Below, in pieces: positions 1-8,390 of a stretch of DNA of 64,000 nucleotides. The position numbers and the translations under genes are program-made. Positions within the stretch are counted from its first letter, which is position 1, and each line of letters opens with the position of its first letter. This stretch comes from Methylocystis sp. ATCC 49242 (lineage in GTDB: Bacteria > Pseudomonadota > Alphaproteobacteria > Rhizobiales > Beijerinckiaceae): positions 161,501 to 225,500 of the forward strand of contig NZ_KE124774.1 in the NCBI RefSeq assembly GCF_000188155.2. The letters run 5' to 3'. A model generated the notes under the pieces. That model did not search any database. It had not been told where the DNA came from and was given only the letters and a program-made list of their open reading frames with translations.

Positions 1-300
1 GGCGTAGCCGCGGTGCGCCTCTTCGACATACCAGCTCGATATATTGCACCTTATCGGTCCGGACCCGATTTTGGTGAAAATCATAAGAATGACGCCGACC
101 GGGGAACCGTCGTGCTCCAAAAGATATCCGAAACGCGGGTAGCCATCAGGAGCGTCGCGGCGGGCGAGCGTGTCGAGGGCGCGCGCCCAATAGGCGATCG
201 AGCGGTCGGGGAAGCCTCTCGACAAAAGCTCGGCCAAGCCCGGTGTGTCCGCCTCGGCGATCAGTCTGCAGCGGATGCGCATGGGCGGGGCCTGGCTCAT
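1..300 (-). CDS. GNAT-family N-acetyltransferase, N-terminal part
   Basis: The minus strand is open from an ATG at 300 to the window edge, giving about 100 residues; the C-terminus lies outside the window. The protein starts MSQAPPMRIR and continues with the beta1-alpha1 pattern of a GNAT acetyltransferase. A central segment (GYLLEHDGSPVGVILMIF) resembles the beta4 region, and SSWYVEEAHRGYA at the edge matches the strand and the start of the acetyl-CoA binding turn (V-x-x-x-x-R-G-x-G/A). It is divergent from the acyl carrier protein operon, with about 110 bp between them. Substrate is unknown. Some GNAT proteins act on acyl carrier partners, but nothing here proves a functional link. Confidence 0.7.
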   Translation of the reverse strand, partial: MSQAPPMRIRCRLIAEADTPGLAELLSRGFPDRSIAYWARALDTLARRDAPDGYPRFGYLLEHDGSPVGVILMIFTKIGSGPIRCNISSWYVEEAHRGYA

Positions 301-410
301 CGGGGGTTGTCTTTGGCCATGGAAATTCACCATTCGCTACTGAAGAACTTGCGGCTGCAGGTGAGTTATAGCTACGGTTTAGTTATTCGAACATGAAGGG
401 AATAACGCCG

Positions 411-656
411 ATGAGCGTACGGTTAACAGTGTTTTCCATCATGAAAGAGGTCGCCGCCGAGCAGGACAAGAAGCTGGCGCCCCTTGACGACGATCTCGTT
501 CTGGCGAATTCGGGTCTGGATTCGCTCTGCTTCGCGATCATAGTCGCACGGTTGGAAGATGAACTTGGACTCGACCCCTTCACAGCGTCGGAGGAGGTGT
601 ATTTCCCTGTCACGCTCGGGGACTTCGTAGCGCTTTACGAACATGTCGACGCGTGA
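411..656 (+). CDS. Acyl carrier protein
   Basis: This 81-residue protein has the acyl carrier fold signature. Ser38 in the motif NSGLDSL is the expected phosphopantetheine attachment site, and an acidic helix II (ARLEDELGLD) follows. It would carry an acyl group as a thioester for the two enzymes encoded next to it. An upstream in-frame ATG at 393 exists, but the AAGGGA at 396-401 sits 9 bases before the ATG at 411, which favours 411. The 3' end overlaps the next gene by 14 bases, so the two are probably translated together. It looks like a dedicated ACP of a small secondary or lipid pathway, not the housekeeping AcpP. Confidence 0.85.
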   Translation: MSVRLTVFSIMKEVAAEQDKKLAPLDDDLVLANSGLDSLCFAIIVARLEDELGLDPFTASEEVYFPVTLGDFVALYEHVDA

Positions 657-2025
657 CGTGGCTTCCCTGCGCGACATGGCGCGGGCCTCTGTTAGCGATG
701 CGGAGGCCTGCATTCGCGCGCAGGGCGCCGTGGCGGCGTGGAGGACGGCGATCGACGGTTCGATTCTGAAAGGCGGCCATAATGAACTTGTCGGGAAATC
801 CGTGCTCGTCGGCGTTAGATCGCAATTTTTCAGCGCTCTCGCGATGCTCGAGCTGGATGGCCTCGCGTCGCGCATGGTGATCGTCCCGCCGGATTTCACC
901 GTCGAAAGCCTCGCCTCCGCCATCGAACAGGCGGGCGTCGAGGCGATCGTCTGTGACGACGGGGCGAGCGACTTTGGCGCGAATCTGCCGCGCATTATCG
1001 TTGGGCCGTTGGCGCCTTGCGACGAGCCGCGGATGGAGGCGATCGACACGGAATGGGTGATGCCGACATCCGGGACGACCGGTGCGCCGAAGCTTGTCGC
1101 GCATCGTCTTGCTGGACTACTGGGCGCGACGGCGCGGCCTTCATCCGAGACGGCGCCGGTATGGGGCACCTTCTATGATATCCGACGTTATGGCGGGATG
1201 CAGATTTTCCTGCGCGCCGCGACGTGCGGAGCGACTCTTGTTCTGAATGAAGCTGACGAGTCGCTTTCCGATCATGTGGCGCGCATGGCCGGCGTCGGCG
1301 TCACGCATATGTCCGGCACGCCATCGCATTGGAGACGGTTGCTGATGAGTCCCGATGCGTTGCGCATTTCACCGCGCTATGTGCGTCTTTCCGGCGAGAT
1401 CGCCGATCGGGCGATACTCGACAGTTTGAAGGCGACTTATCGAGAGGCGCAGATTGTTCACGCCTATGCTTCAACGGAGGCCGGAGTAGGGTTCGAGGTG
1501 AAGGATGGACGGGAGGGATTTCCCGCTTCCTATCTCGATGGCGTAGGCGATGTCGAAATGCGCGTCGTCGACGGCTCTCTGCGCGTTCGGTCGCGACGAA
1601 CGGCCAGGCGTTATGTCGGGCGCGATGATTTGTGCATCGCGGATTCCGATGGATTCATCGATACCGACGATCTCGTCGAGCTGCGGGGCGATCGATTTTA
1701 TTTCAAAGGACGCCGCGCCGGCACCATCAATGTCGGCGGACTGAAGGTGCATCCGGAAGAAGTCGAGCAGGTAATCAACATGCACGAGGCCGTCTACATG
1801 TCGCTCGTCAAGGCTCGACGCAGTCCTATCACCGGCGATCTCATTGTCGCGCAAGTTATTTTGAAGGATGGCGAGCCGTCGCCCGAGCGTAAACGTGCGT
1901 TGCGCGAGGAAATTGCAGAGAGGTGTCGGGCGCAATTAGGAAGGCGCAAGACTCCGGCGACGATAGATTTCGTTCCGTCGCTCGCCATGTCTGCGGGCGG
2001 CAAGCTTCTGCGCGGGCGGTCATGA
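643..2025 (+). CDS. AMP-forming acyl/aryl adenylating enzyme (ligase)
   Basis: The 460-residue protein belongs to the ANL adenylation superfamily, which activates a carboxylic acid with ATP and transfers it to CoA or a carrier protein. Visible motifs in order are the phosphate loop TSGTTGAPK (A3), YASTEAG (A5), TDDLVEL (A7), the hinge YFKGRRAGTINVGGLKVHPEEVE (A8, quoted here only by its ends: YFKGR and HPEEVE), and a C-terminal GGKLLRG that holds the catalytic lysine (A10). It is shorter than classical fatty acyl-CoA ligases (about 500-550 residues), mainly in the N-terminal part. It overlaps the ACP gene by 14 bases and the SDR gene by 4, so the three form one translationally coupled unit. 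Loading of the adjacent ACP is the natural inference; the acid substrate cannot be told. Confidence 0.85.
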   Translation: MSTRDVASLRDMARASVSDAEACIRAQGAVAAWRTAIDGSILKGGHNELVGKSVLVGVRSQFFSALAMLELDGLASRMVIVPPDFTVESLASAIEQAGVEAIVCDDGASDFGANLPRIIVGPLAPCDEPRMEAIDTEWVMPTSGTTGAPKLVAHRLAGLLGATARPSSETAPVWGTFYDIRRYGGMQIFLRAATCGATLVLNEADESLSDHVARMAGVGVTHMSGTPSHWRRLLMSPDALRISPRYVRLSGEIADRAILDSLKATYREAQIVHAYASTEAGVGFEVKDGREGFPASYLDGVGDVEMRVVDGSLRVRSRRTARRYVGRDDLCIADSDGFIDTDDLVELRGDRFYFKGRRAGTINVGGLKVHPEEVEQVINMHEAVYMSLVKARRSPITGDLIVAQVILKDGEPSPERKRALREEIAERCRAQLGRRKTPATIDFVPSLAMSAGGKLLRGRS

Positions 2026-2747
2026 TGCGCAATGTCATTGTCACTGGCGGGAGCCGCGGTCTCGGGCTGGCGATTTCGAGGAGGCTCGTCGACGATGGTT
2101 ATCGCGTAATCGCAGTCGCGCGGCGGGAAAGCGATGAGCTACGCGCCGAAATCGTGCGGCGCGACGGCGCGCTTGCGTTTGCGGCGCTCGATCTTCAGGA
2201 AATAGGCGCGATCCCTGATTTTGTTCTGCGTTTGAAAACGGAATTTGGCGCGCCCTATGGGCTCGTCAACAACGCAGGCATCAGCTCGGAAGGTCTGCTT
2301 GCGACGATGCATAATTCGCAGATCGAACTGCTCACGCGCGTCAATGTCACCGCGCCGATCGTGCTTTCAAAATATGTCGTGCGCAACATGATGTCGGCGG
2401 GCGAAGGGCGCGTAATCAACATATCGTCGATCATCGCCTCGACGGGATATAGCGGACTTTCCGTGTATGGCGCGACGAAGGCGGCGCTCGAGGGTTTCAC
2501 GAGATCGCTGGCGCGGGAGGTGGGACGCATGGGCATAACGGTCAACGCCATAGCGCCGGGCTTCATTGCGACTGAAATGACCGCGTCGCTCGACGGCGAC
2601 GATCGCGCAAAAATTGCTGGCCGTGCGGCGTTGCGGCGACTGGCCGTCCCGGACGACGTTGCGAATGCGGTTTCGTTCCTGCTGGATGAAAAAGCCCGCA
2701 ACGTGACGGGGACAGTGCTTACGGTCGACGCCGGCGCGACGGCGTAA
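2022..2747 (+). CDS. SDR oxidoreductase, 3-oxoacyl-ACP reductase-like
   Basis: This 241-residue classical short-chain dehydrogenase/reductase starts at the ATG that overlaps the ligase stop codon (ATGA arrangement). The cofactor motif TGGSRGLG is at residues 8-15, NNAG at 83-86, and the catalytic Ser region SSIIAS with Tyr149 and Lys153 (YGATK) is intact. The closest well-known relative is FabG, which reduces 3-oxoacyl-ACP with NADPH. The ACP and ligase upstream support an acyl-carrier-bound substrate. Its last 29 bases overlap, tail to tail, the end of the unknown gene on the minus strand. Confidence 0.88.
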   Translation: MMRNVIVTGGSRGLGLAISRRLVDDGYRVIAVARRESDELRAEIVRRDGALAFAALDLQEIGAIPDFVLRLKTEFGAPYGLVNNAGISSEGLLATMHNSQIELLTRVNVTAPIVLSKYVVRNMMSAGEGRVINISSIIASTGYSGLSVYGATKAALEGFTRSLAREVGRMGITVNAIAPGFIATEMTASLDGDDRAKIAGRAALRRLAVPDDVANAVSFLLDEKARNVTGTVLTVDAGATA

Positions 2748-3615
2748 CGCTGGTCTTTCCGAGACCGACTCGCTCGATCGGGACGTTGATGACCAGACCG
2801 AGAGCGGTGACGAAAAAGCATAGGGCGACGAGTTTAGATACCACCTTTGCAATAATGAACGTAGCGCCTGTGGCGGCGATGACGATCATCGCGGCGCGCA
2901 GCGCGCGGCCGAGGTCGACTGGCGGCTGCGTGGACGGCGACAAGAAATCGCGCTTCGCCAATTGTTGTGCGACGCTGGCGAGGATCTGCCCTGTAGAGGG
3001 GTCGATGACGAGCCGGTAGAGGTCGATGGGCGGCTCTGAATAGGGAAAACCCGGTTCGGCAAGGTCGATCGGCCGTCGAAAGACGGCGGCCTCCCATTGC
3101 CGTGCGTTGATGCGCGTCAGAAAGATATCCAGAGGCGTTGTCTCGCCTTCATCGCCGTATGCGAGAAGGGGCGCGAAAAGCGAGAAACGTGATTCGGCCG
3201 CATTGCGGGAAGGCATGAGATTCGGCTTTATTGCTTCGGTGTCTGCTATCAGATGCATGATCGATATTTCGTGATCATTCGCCGCATTGCGCAACATTGC
3301 GGCGACCTCCAGCGCGATCGCGGTGGGCGGCAGACGGCCGCCGACGAGTTGCGCGACATTCGCAAGAGCAGATTCGCGCGCATATGTCGCGCCGAGCGGA
3401 TGGGCTGGCGTTGGCTCGTCGTTTTGTTGAGCGTAGGCTGGCAATGGCAGACTTATGCTGTCGAAGAAATTAGCGGGCGTTCCCGCTTCGAAGGCGGGAA
3501 GCGAGCCGGCTGCGACTGACGTCGGATGCGGCGTGACGGGAATCGGGGCGCCCGGCCGCGCTGTGAGGGCGTCGACAGGCGAATGCGACAAGGGAGCAAT
3601 TTTCTCGATGCTCAT
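2719..3615 (-). CDS. Hypothetical protein with C-terminal membrane segments
   Basis: I do not recognise this 298-residue protein. The N-terminal third is rich in Pro and Ala; the middle is soluble-looking. Around residues 230-280 there are two hydrophobic stretches (MIVIAATGATFIIAKVV and LVALCFFVTALGLVI) that look like a membrane hairpin, followed by a basic tail (PSRRRRP). The segment DLYRLVIDPSTGQILASVA looks like a conserved surface motif. I prefer the ATG at 3615 because GAGAGG lies 8 bases upstream; an in-frame ATG at 3690 would add 25 residues. It overlaps the convergent SDR gene by 29 bases. Position and size suggest a real gene, function unknown. Confidence 0.6.
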   Translation of the reverse strand: MSIEKIAPLSHSPVDALTARPGAPIPVTPHPTSVAAGSLPAFEAGTPANFFDSISLPLPAYAQQNDEPTPAHPLGATYARESALANVAQLVGGRLPPTAIALEVAAMLRNAANDHEISIMHLIADTEAIKPNLMPSRNAAESRFSLFAPLLAYGDEGETTPLDIFLTRINARQWEAAVFRRPIDLAEPGFPYSEPPIDLYRLVIDPSTGQILASVAQQLAKRDFLSPSTQPPVDLGRALRAAMIVIAATGATFIIAKVVSKLVALCFFVTALGLVINVPIERVGLGKTSVTPSRRRRP

Positions 3616-3826
3616 GAGCGAAGCCTCTCGGCCGAAGGCTAGTTCATGAAGCTTGCGCGAGGGCGTCGGCTTTCGTGTGGAGGTCGTCATATGAGAAGGT
3701 GAAAAGCACTATTGTCAGACTTGGCGAATTTTAATGAATGCGGTTCGGGTTCGGATTATTTCGGGCCGCAGTCAGTTCCGCGCGAGCGAGGTAAAAAAAC
3801 GCCAAATTCACGGTCTCCAGCGATCT

Positions 3827-4183
3827 TTACGTTTTCTCGCGGATCATCAGGCGAAGGGATATTATTTGAGCGACTAACGCTGCGAAATGAGTCCACCAGT
3901 CGACAAAGACGCCGCAGGGTTCGTTTGGCTTGTCACAGCCGAATATCGCCTGCAGCGGACCGTTCGCCAATGCGCCAAAAGGCAGTCCGAGTGGGAAGGA
4001 CACGACGCGCATCGCTTGTCGGGTGAAGCTTCCTATTGCGCGAAGACGATCCGTCAGCCCGTTGTCGTCATAGGCGTTGACATATATCGCGAGGACCGAG
4101 AGCGAAACAAGAATGGTCGCGGTCGCGTAGGCAACCCACATCTTGCGTGCGAGGGGGCTGCGCAAAGCCTTCGGAACGTGCAT
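3827..4183 (-). CDS. Small hypothetical membrane protein
   Basis: This 118-residue protein has a very strong ribosome binding site (AGGAGGAGGG) just before its ATG. Three hydrophobic segments are visible: near residues 15-34 (VAYATATILVSLSVLAIYV), around 58-80, and a C-terminal one near 98-112. Two cysteines between the second and third segment (GCDKPNEPCG) would lie in one loop and could form a disulfide. No family is recognised. It is 211 bases from the preceding unknown gene on the same strand and may be co-transcribed with it. Confidence 0.6.
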   Translation of the reverse strand: MHVPKALRSPLARKMWVAYATATILVSLSVLAIYVNAYDDNGLTDRLRAIGSFTRQAMRVVSFPLGLPFGALANGPLQAIFGCDKPNEPCGVFVDWWTHFAALVAQIISLRLMIREKT

Positions 4184-4539
4184 TGTTCCCTCCTCCTGAA
4201 TATATTTGAGCGCGTCATCCGGGTCCCGCTCTCCAAATTACGACGCGGACCCGGCTACGGCCACCGGAAAAGCAGAACGTCGTGGCCTCGAGCGCGTAGC
4301 TCAATCAATCTGCAAGCCGTCATCGATCGACAAAATCCCGTCGATTATCGCGCCTTCTGCGTTATGGATTCGAGAATGCGGCGCAATAGGGTGAGGCGGT
4401 TCGAGAGCGACAAAGTGAGGATATCTTGACCGATCAGGCTCTACAGTGAGACAAAGTCAACGGCCGTGCATGTTGCAACCGCGGCGATCTTGTGACGCGC
4501 CGCACGGCGCGCTTGCTAAATTCGGGTGGAGGGATATCG
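4184..4539. other. Intergenic region without a recognised gene
   Basis: The 356 bases separate two divergent genes and must hold promoters for both. I see no RNA gene or strong palindrome. A GTG at 4492 would extend the plus-strand gene, but the ribosome binding site discussed with that gene argues against it. Confidence 0.4.
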
Positions 4540-4542
4540 TTG
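4528..4542 (+). promoter_or_regulatory. Ribosome binding site deciding a TTG start
   Basis: GGAGGG at 4528-4533 lies 6 bases before TTG at 4540-4542. No comparable site precedes the alternative GTG at 4492, so the CYTH-like gene most likely begins with this TTG. Confidence 0.6.
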
Positions 4543-5454
4543 GAAGATAATGCGAATGTCCCAACAAACGCTCAAGGGGAACGCTCTTATTCAGACGGCC
4601 ATCCGCTCGACGAAGTCCACTATATCGAGGCCAAAATTATCCTGAACGGGCTTCGTTTCACGTCCGTCCAGAGTTTCAGGGATTTTGCCAAGATTGTCCG
4701 CAAGGCGGCGAAACAGGCGCGCGTCGATTTCGAAACGGAGCCGACCGAGGGCCTTCGGCCGCAAATCCGGGAAGTGCTGTTTCTCGACACCAAGGATTTC
4801 AGGCTTTACAATAACGCTTTCATTTTGCGTCGCCGCATAGCCTATGAAGACGGTTTCCCCGCCGGCGAGCCGGAAATCGTGTTCAAGTTCCGCCATCCGG
4901 ACCTGGAGACGGCGTCGCAACTGGACGTGCGGCCCAGTATTCGGGGAAATTACCGCATCAAGTTCAAGGAAGAATGGCTGCCGCGGAAGGATCGCATCGG
5001 CGGCGCCCGCTCGCTGTTTTCGCACAATGTCGAATTCAAGCTGCATCCTTTGAATTTGGGCGACGACCTGACGTCATCCGCAACGCTCGTGAAGGTTTTT
5101 CCCGCGCTTCAACCTTTGCTGGGGGGAAAGCGGGAGCATGTGCAACTCGTCAACCGCACGGCGGTCGAGGAAGTGCTGCAACAACTCGGCACGCTGGATT
5201 TCGGCAAAGGGTTCGAGGCGGCGAGTAATGTGGCGGTATGGCGCACGCGCGGCGATCAGCATCAGGTAGTGGGAGAATTCTCTTATCAGTGCAAGTTTCA
5301 GCGGCGCGAGGATTTGAGCGCCAAGGCGGTGGAAAGAAGCATCGAGTTTTTCAAGCTGCTTCAGCACGAGGCCCAGGACTGGATCAGTCTCGGCACGACA
5401 AAGACCGGCGCCGTCTACCGTCTCAAGGGCAACCCGCCGCAAAGCCATGAGTGA
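4540..5454 (+). CDS. CYTH-like (triphosphate tunnel fold) protein
   Basis: The 304-residue protein shows features of CYTH-type proteins, which bind triphosphates or polyphosphate in a beta tunnel. Near the N-terminus is HYIEAKI, comparable to the ExExK signature though with only one glutamate before the lysine. LFLDTKDFRLYNNAFILRRR (20 residues) matches the family pattern of a short DT turn followed by an arginine strand. Later EIVFKFR and VGEFSYQCKF supply alternating charged tunnel residues. Its stop codon overlaps the start of the CHR transporter gene by 8 bases, so production is probably coupled. Catalytic activity is not certain because the ExExK motif is incomplete; a regulatory or binding role is possible. 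Confidence 0.6.
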   Translation: MEDNANVPTNAQGERSYSDGHPLDEVHYIEAKIILNGLRFTSVQSFRDFAKIVRKAAKQARVDFETEPTEGLRPQIREVLFLDTKDFRLYNNAFILRRRIAYEDGFPAGEPEIVFKFRHPDLETASQLDVRPSIRGNYRIKFKEEWLPRKDRIGGARSLFSHNVEFKLHPLNLGDDLTSSATLVKVFPALQPLLGGKREHVQLVNRTAVEEVLQQLGTLDFGKGFEAASNVAVWRTRGDQHQVVGEFSYQCKFQRREDLSAKAVERSIEFFKLLQHEAQDWISLGTTKTGAVYRLKGNPPQSHE

Positions 5455-6028
5455 CGCAAGCCCCGCCGGGCCGCAGGTTTCGGTTGCCAGAATTTTCCTT
5501 GCGTTCCTGATGATAGGCGCCACCAGCCTCGGCGGCGGCGTGGTCGGCTATCTGCGCTCCAGTCTCGTGGGTTCGCTGAAGTGGCTGGACGACGAGACTT
5601 TTGTCGAATTGCTGTCGATCTGTCAGTCCTTGCCAGGCCTCAACGCGTCCAACATGGCCATTCTCGTTGGCGACCGCCTGCGCGGGACGGCGGGGGCGAT
5701 GGCGGCATTGGTGGGAATCTGTCTGCCCGGAGGACTCATCATGGTGGCGGCGGCCGCCGCCTACGGTTCCGCCCACAAAGGGCCGGGCGACGTCAATGCG
5801 ATTCTCCATGGCGTTTCGGCGGCGGCGGTCGGCATGGTGCTCTATGTGACGGTCCAGCTCGGCATCAAGACTGTCAGAGGTCTCGGCGACGTCATCTTCG
5901 TCGTCGTGACGGTGTTCGCGGTCAGCTATCTGCACCAGCCGATTCTGCTCGTGCTGGCGGTCGTGGGGTTCATCGCGACATTCTGCTTTCGCCCGCGAGG
6001 CGGCGGGACGGGGGAGGGCGGCGAATGA
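5447..6028 (+). CDS. CHR-family chromate/oxyanion transporter, N-half subunit
   Basis: This 193-residue membrane protein corresponds to one CHR domain. It carries the family motif region TSLGGGVVGYL, the segment LLSICQSLPGLNASNMA, and several hydrophobic helices through residue 180. In the short-chain CHR group two such half-size proteins from adjacent genes work together; the better known ChrA has both halves fused. The family exports chromate by ion-coupled transport, and substrates of many short-chain members are untested. It overlaps the upstream CYTH-like gene by 8 bases and the next half by 4. The low-complexity tail (RGGGTGEGGE) is cytoplasmic by expectation. Confidence 0.85.
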   Translation: MSDASPAGPQVSVARIFLAFLMIGATSLGGGVVGYLRSSLVGSLKWLDDETFVELLSICQSLPGLNASNMAILVGDRLRGTAGAMAALVGICLPGGLIMVAAAAAYGSAHKGPGDVNAILHGVSAAAVGMVLYVTVQLGIKTVRGLGDVIFVVVTVFAVSYLHQPILLVLAVVGFIATFCFRPRGGGTGEGGE

Positions 6029-6546
6029 AGCAGATGATCGCCCTTGTGGGCGTCTTCGCCTATCTGTCGCTCCTCACGGTGGGCGGCGGAATGGCGGCGT
6101 TCCCGGAGATGAAATACCTCACGGTGGATGTTTTCCACTGGCTGACGGAAGATCAGCTCGTCCATCTCTACAGCATCGGCCAAATGGCGCCCGGGCCGAA
6201 CATGATGATGATCGCCGGCATCGGCCAATGGGTCGCCGGGCCGCTGGGGGCGCTGGCGGTGACCTTCGGCTTTTTCCTGCCGACAGGCCTGCTGACCTTG
6301 TGGGTGGGGCGAATCTGGGCGCATCTTTCCGATTGGCCCTGGCGCGCGTCGATCCAGCGGGCTCTCGGAACGGTTTCGATCGGCTTGCTTCTGGCGGGCG
6401 TCATCAGCATCGCCAAAGTGGCGGTTGTCGGCGCACACGGCGCGGCCGTCGCCGCTGCGGTGTTCATCATCCTGATGATCACCCACATGAATCCCCTGCC
6501 GCTGATGGCTCTGGCGGCGGTAGCGGGCGCTTATTTTTTCAAATAG
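6025..6546 (+). CDS. CHR-family chromate/oxyanion transporter, C-half subunit
   Basis: The 173-residue partner of the preceding half. Conserved points are LLTVGGGMAAFPEM near residue 20 and the IGQMAPGPNMMMIAGIG segment, followed by hydrophobic helices to the end (LMALAAVAGAYFF). The ATG overlaps the TGA of the N-half (ATGA), so equal expression of both halves is likely. This pair is different in sequence from the second CHR pair in the ICE near 62-63 kb. No regulator gene is adjacent. Confidence 0.85.
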   Translation: MKQMIALVGVFAYLSLLTVGGGMAAFPEMKYLTVDVFHWLTEDQLVHLYSIGQMAPGPNMMMIAGIGQWVAGPLGALAVTFGFFLPTGLLTLWVGRIWAHLSDWPWRASIQRALGTVSIGLLLAGVISIAKVAVVGAHGAAVAAAVFIILMITHMNPLPLMALAAVAGAYFFK

Positions 6547-6715
6547 GCCGTGCGGCATGAAGTGCCGTCGCAACGCATTCCGTCGGCGTCGCGCTGACTG
6601 CCCACAGGCGACGGGCCGTGGCCGATAAAATCCAGACATCGGCGGTTGGGCGTTCCGGTCGATCCGGCTCGTGCGCAAAGAGGCGACTCTCTGGCTTCCA
6701 AACGAAAAGGGTCGC

Positions 6716-7165
6716 TCATTCCAGCATTATTTGCAGGCGTGTGAGCCAGCGATCGAATGGCCGGGCGGGGAGGTAGCAGAAAGGGTTCGTCGCGACTGGC
6801 GACTCGCGGCACCGGCGATGGTCCGACGTCCAGTCATATCGATAGCGCTGCATGCAGGCGATGATGTTGTCGTTGATGATGGGACTGTCCTTGTGCCGCT
6901 CCGCCGGAAAATTCGTTTCCGCCTCCTGCCTGCACTGAAGAACGTCCGCCCTTTGACCATTGAAGAAGCGCAGACTGAGCCCGCTGAAGGCGATAGCGAT
7001 CTCGGCGGCGACGAGAAGACCGAGGCCAAGCGCGAGAGCGACGCGCTCGCGCCACACATTGGCGAGGAAATGCGCGCCAAGCAGCGACAGCAGGCCGATC
7101 GCCAGCAGCGCCGCGCCGATCAGCAGCGCGAAGGGCGCGAAGAATGCAGCGAAATCTTGTCCCAT
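6716..7165 (-). CDS. Hypothetical membrane protein
   Basis: The 149-residue product has two hydrophobic segments in its first 65 residues (FALLIGAALLAIGLLSLLG and ALALGLGLLVAAEIAIAFSG). A hydrophilic C-terminal half follows, with four cysteines (CRQ, ACMQ, RRCR, FCYL) that could be periplasmic. No family is recognised. The 170 bases on its 3' side, up to the convergent CHR operon, contain nothing I can name. Confidence 0.55.
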   Translation of the reverse strand: MGQDFAAFFAPFALLIGAALLAIGLLSLLGAHFLANVWRERVALALGLGLLVAAEIAIAFSGLSLRFFNGQRADVLQCRQEAETNFPAERHKDSPIINDNIIACMQRYRYDWTSDHRRCRESPVATNPFCYLPARPFDRWLTRLQIMLE

Positions 7166-7415
7166 TTTCCGTGCTGACCACTTCCCCGTGGCGCAGTTCT
7201 TTCTTCAGGCGGCTTGCGCGTCAAACCAGCCTGATGACTGCGCTTCACGACAAAAATGTCAGGGCTTTCATAAATCCGTCGGCCGCGAAATCCTGTTCAA
7301 TTCATTTTAAATGTAATCAAGGCGCGCCGCGACAAATCGCCGAAGTGCTTCATCGCATCAGGCGTGTTGACAAGCCGCCCCCTCTCGGCGGTCAGCCTTT
7401 TGTGGGGTCGCGTTC

Positions 7416-7703
7416 TTAATCGTCACCGCGTTCCAGCGCCTTGCCCCGCTCCCGCCGCGCCGCGGCAAGGTCCTGAAGTGTTTCGTCCAAGTGTTTTTGC
7501 ACGTTTTCTAAGTCGTCCCGGACGATCGTGAAATTATAAAGCGCTTCAGAACGTTCTTCCCTTGCATAATCCCGTTCGCGTTTCACTCGCGCGAGATCCC
7601 GCTCCAGTTCCTCTATACGTGCGTTCGCCGCGGCTAGACGGCGGCCGTATTCCATCGCCTTTTTATCACGGCTATCGGTATTTAAGAGATGAGCGTTTTT
7701 CAT
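7416..7703 (-). CDS. Small coiled-coil protein
   Basis: This 95-residue protein is highly charged and nearly all heptad-like from residue 15 onward (RIEELERDLARVKRERDY, then VQKHLDETLQDLAAARRERG), so it is expected to form a parallel coiled coil. The ATG at 7703 is preceded by AAGGGT 8 bases upstream; an in-frame upstream extension to 7871 has no such support and an unusual composition. Function is unknown; there is no membrane segment or metal motif. Confidence 0.65.
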   Translation of the reverse strand: MKNAHLLNTDSRDKKAMEYGRRLAAANARIEELERDLARVKRERDYAREERSEALYNFTIVRDDLENVQKHLDETLQDLAAARRERGKALERGDD

Positions 7704-8237
7704 GTTTTTTACCCTTCGGCCGGGACGAAATGGCCTCGCTGCCTCCATCCCCGGGCATGGAATGTCCGTATGTTCAGCCTTCCATATATAACATAAATGA
7801 TGTTTCGTATATTGTCTCCAACACTCGCTTGCTGGCGAGGAGGAAAGTTGCGTGGCTTTCGCTATCTGCAAGCGCGGTTGGATATCGCGAGATCAGCGAT
7901 GGCGCGGTCCCCGTCTCGGGGAGGGGGAAATTTTCCGGCCCGGGTTTCCGCCCTTGTCCAGCGGGGCTGCGGACCGCTTTTTGACAGGGAGAGTTGGTTG
8001 AAATGCCGGGGGTGAGGGCGGAACGCGCGCTTCGCCCACGCTCGCGACGAGAGCCACCCGAGTAGCGGGCGCATCGTAGCCTGTCTCGATATAGGCTGGC
8101 GGTGGTAGCTGATCCTAACCCTCTACCCGCTGTAACCGAGCGCTCGATGCGCAAGGATCGGCCGTTTGCGGCGCGGCGTGGCGAAAGTTCCTGTCGTGGA
8201 ACCACCGGCGGGAGGTTTGCTCGACTGAGCTAAGTTA
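7704..8237. other. Intergenic region without a recognised gene
   Basis: About 530 bases between the coiled-coil gene and tRNA-Pro. Open frames exist on both strands but their translations are Arg/Ser/Pro-rich, without motif, start signal or conserved look. No structured RNA is recognised. Confidence 0.5.
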
Positions 8238-8314
8238 TGGTCGGAGTGAGAGGATTCGAACCTCCGACCCCCTCGTCCCGAACGAGGTGCGCTACCAGGC
8301 TGCGCTACACTCCG
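8238..8314 (-). tRNA. tRNA-Pro (anticodon CGG)
   Basis: The minus strand folds as a complete tRNA. The acceptor stem is CGGAGTG/CACTCCG. The anticodon arm is CCTCG-TTCGGGA-CGAGG, giving anticodon CGG. The T arm contains GGTTCGAATCC. The CCA end is encoded at 8240-8238. The length with CCA is 77 bases. Confidence 0.95.
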
Positions 8315-8390
8315 ATCCAGCGGCGCAACGGCCGCTTTCGAGGGGCCTTATAGCCACAGGAGGCCGTTCCCGCAACTGGTCTTTGCGCAT

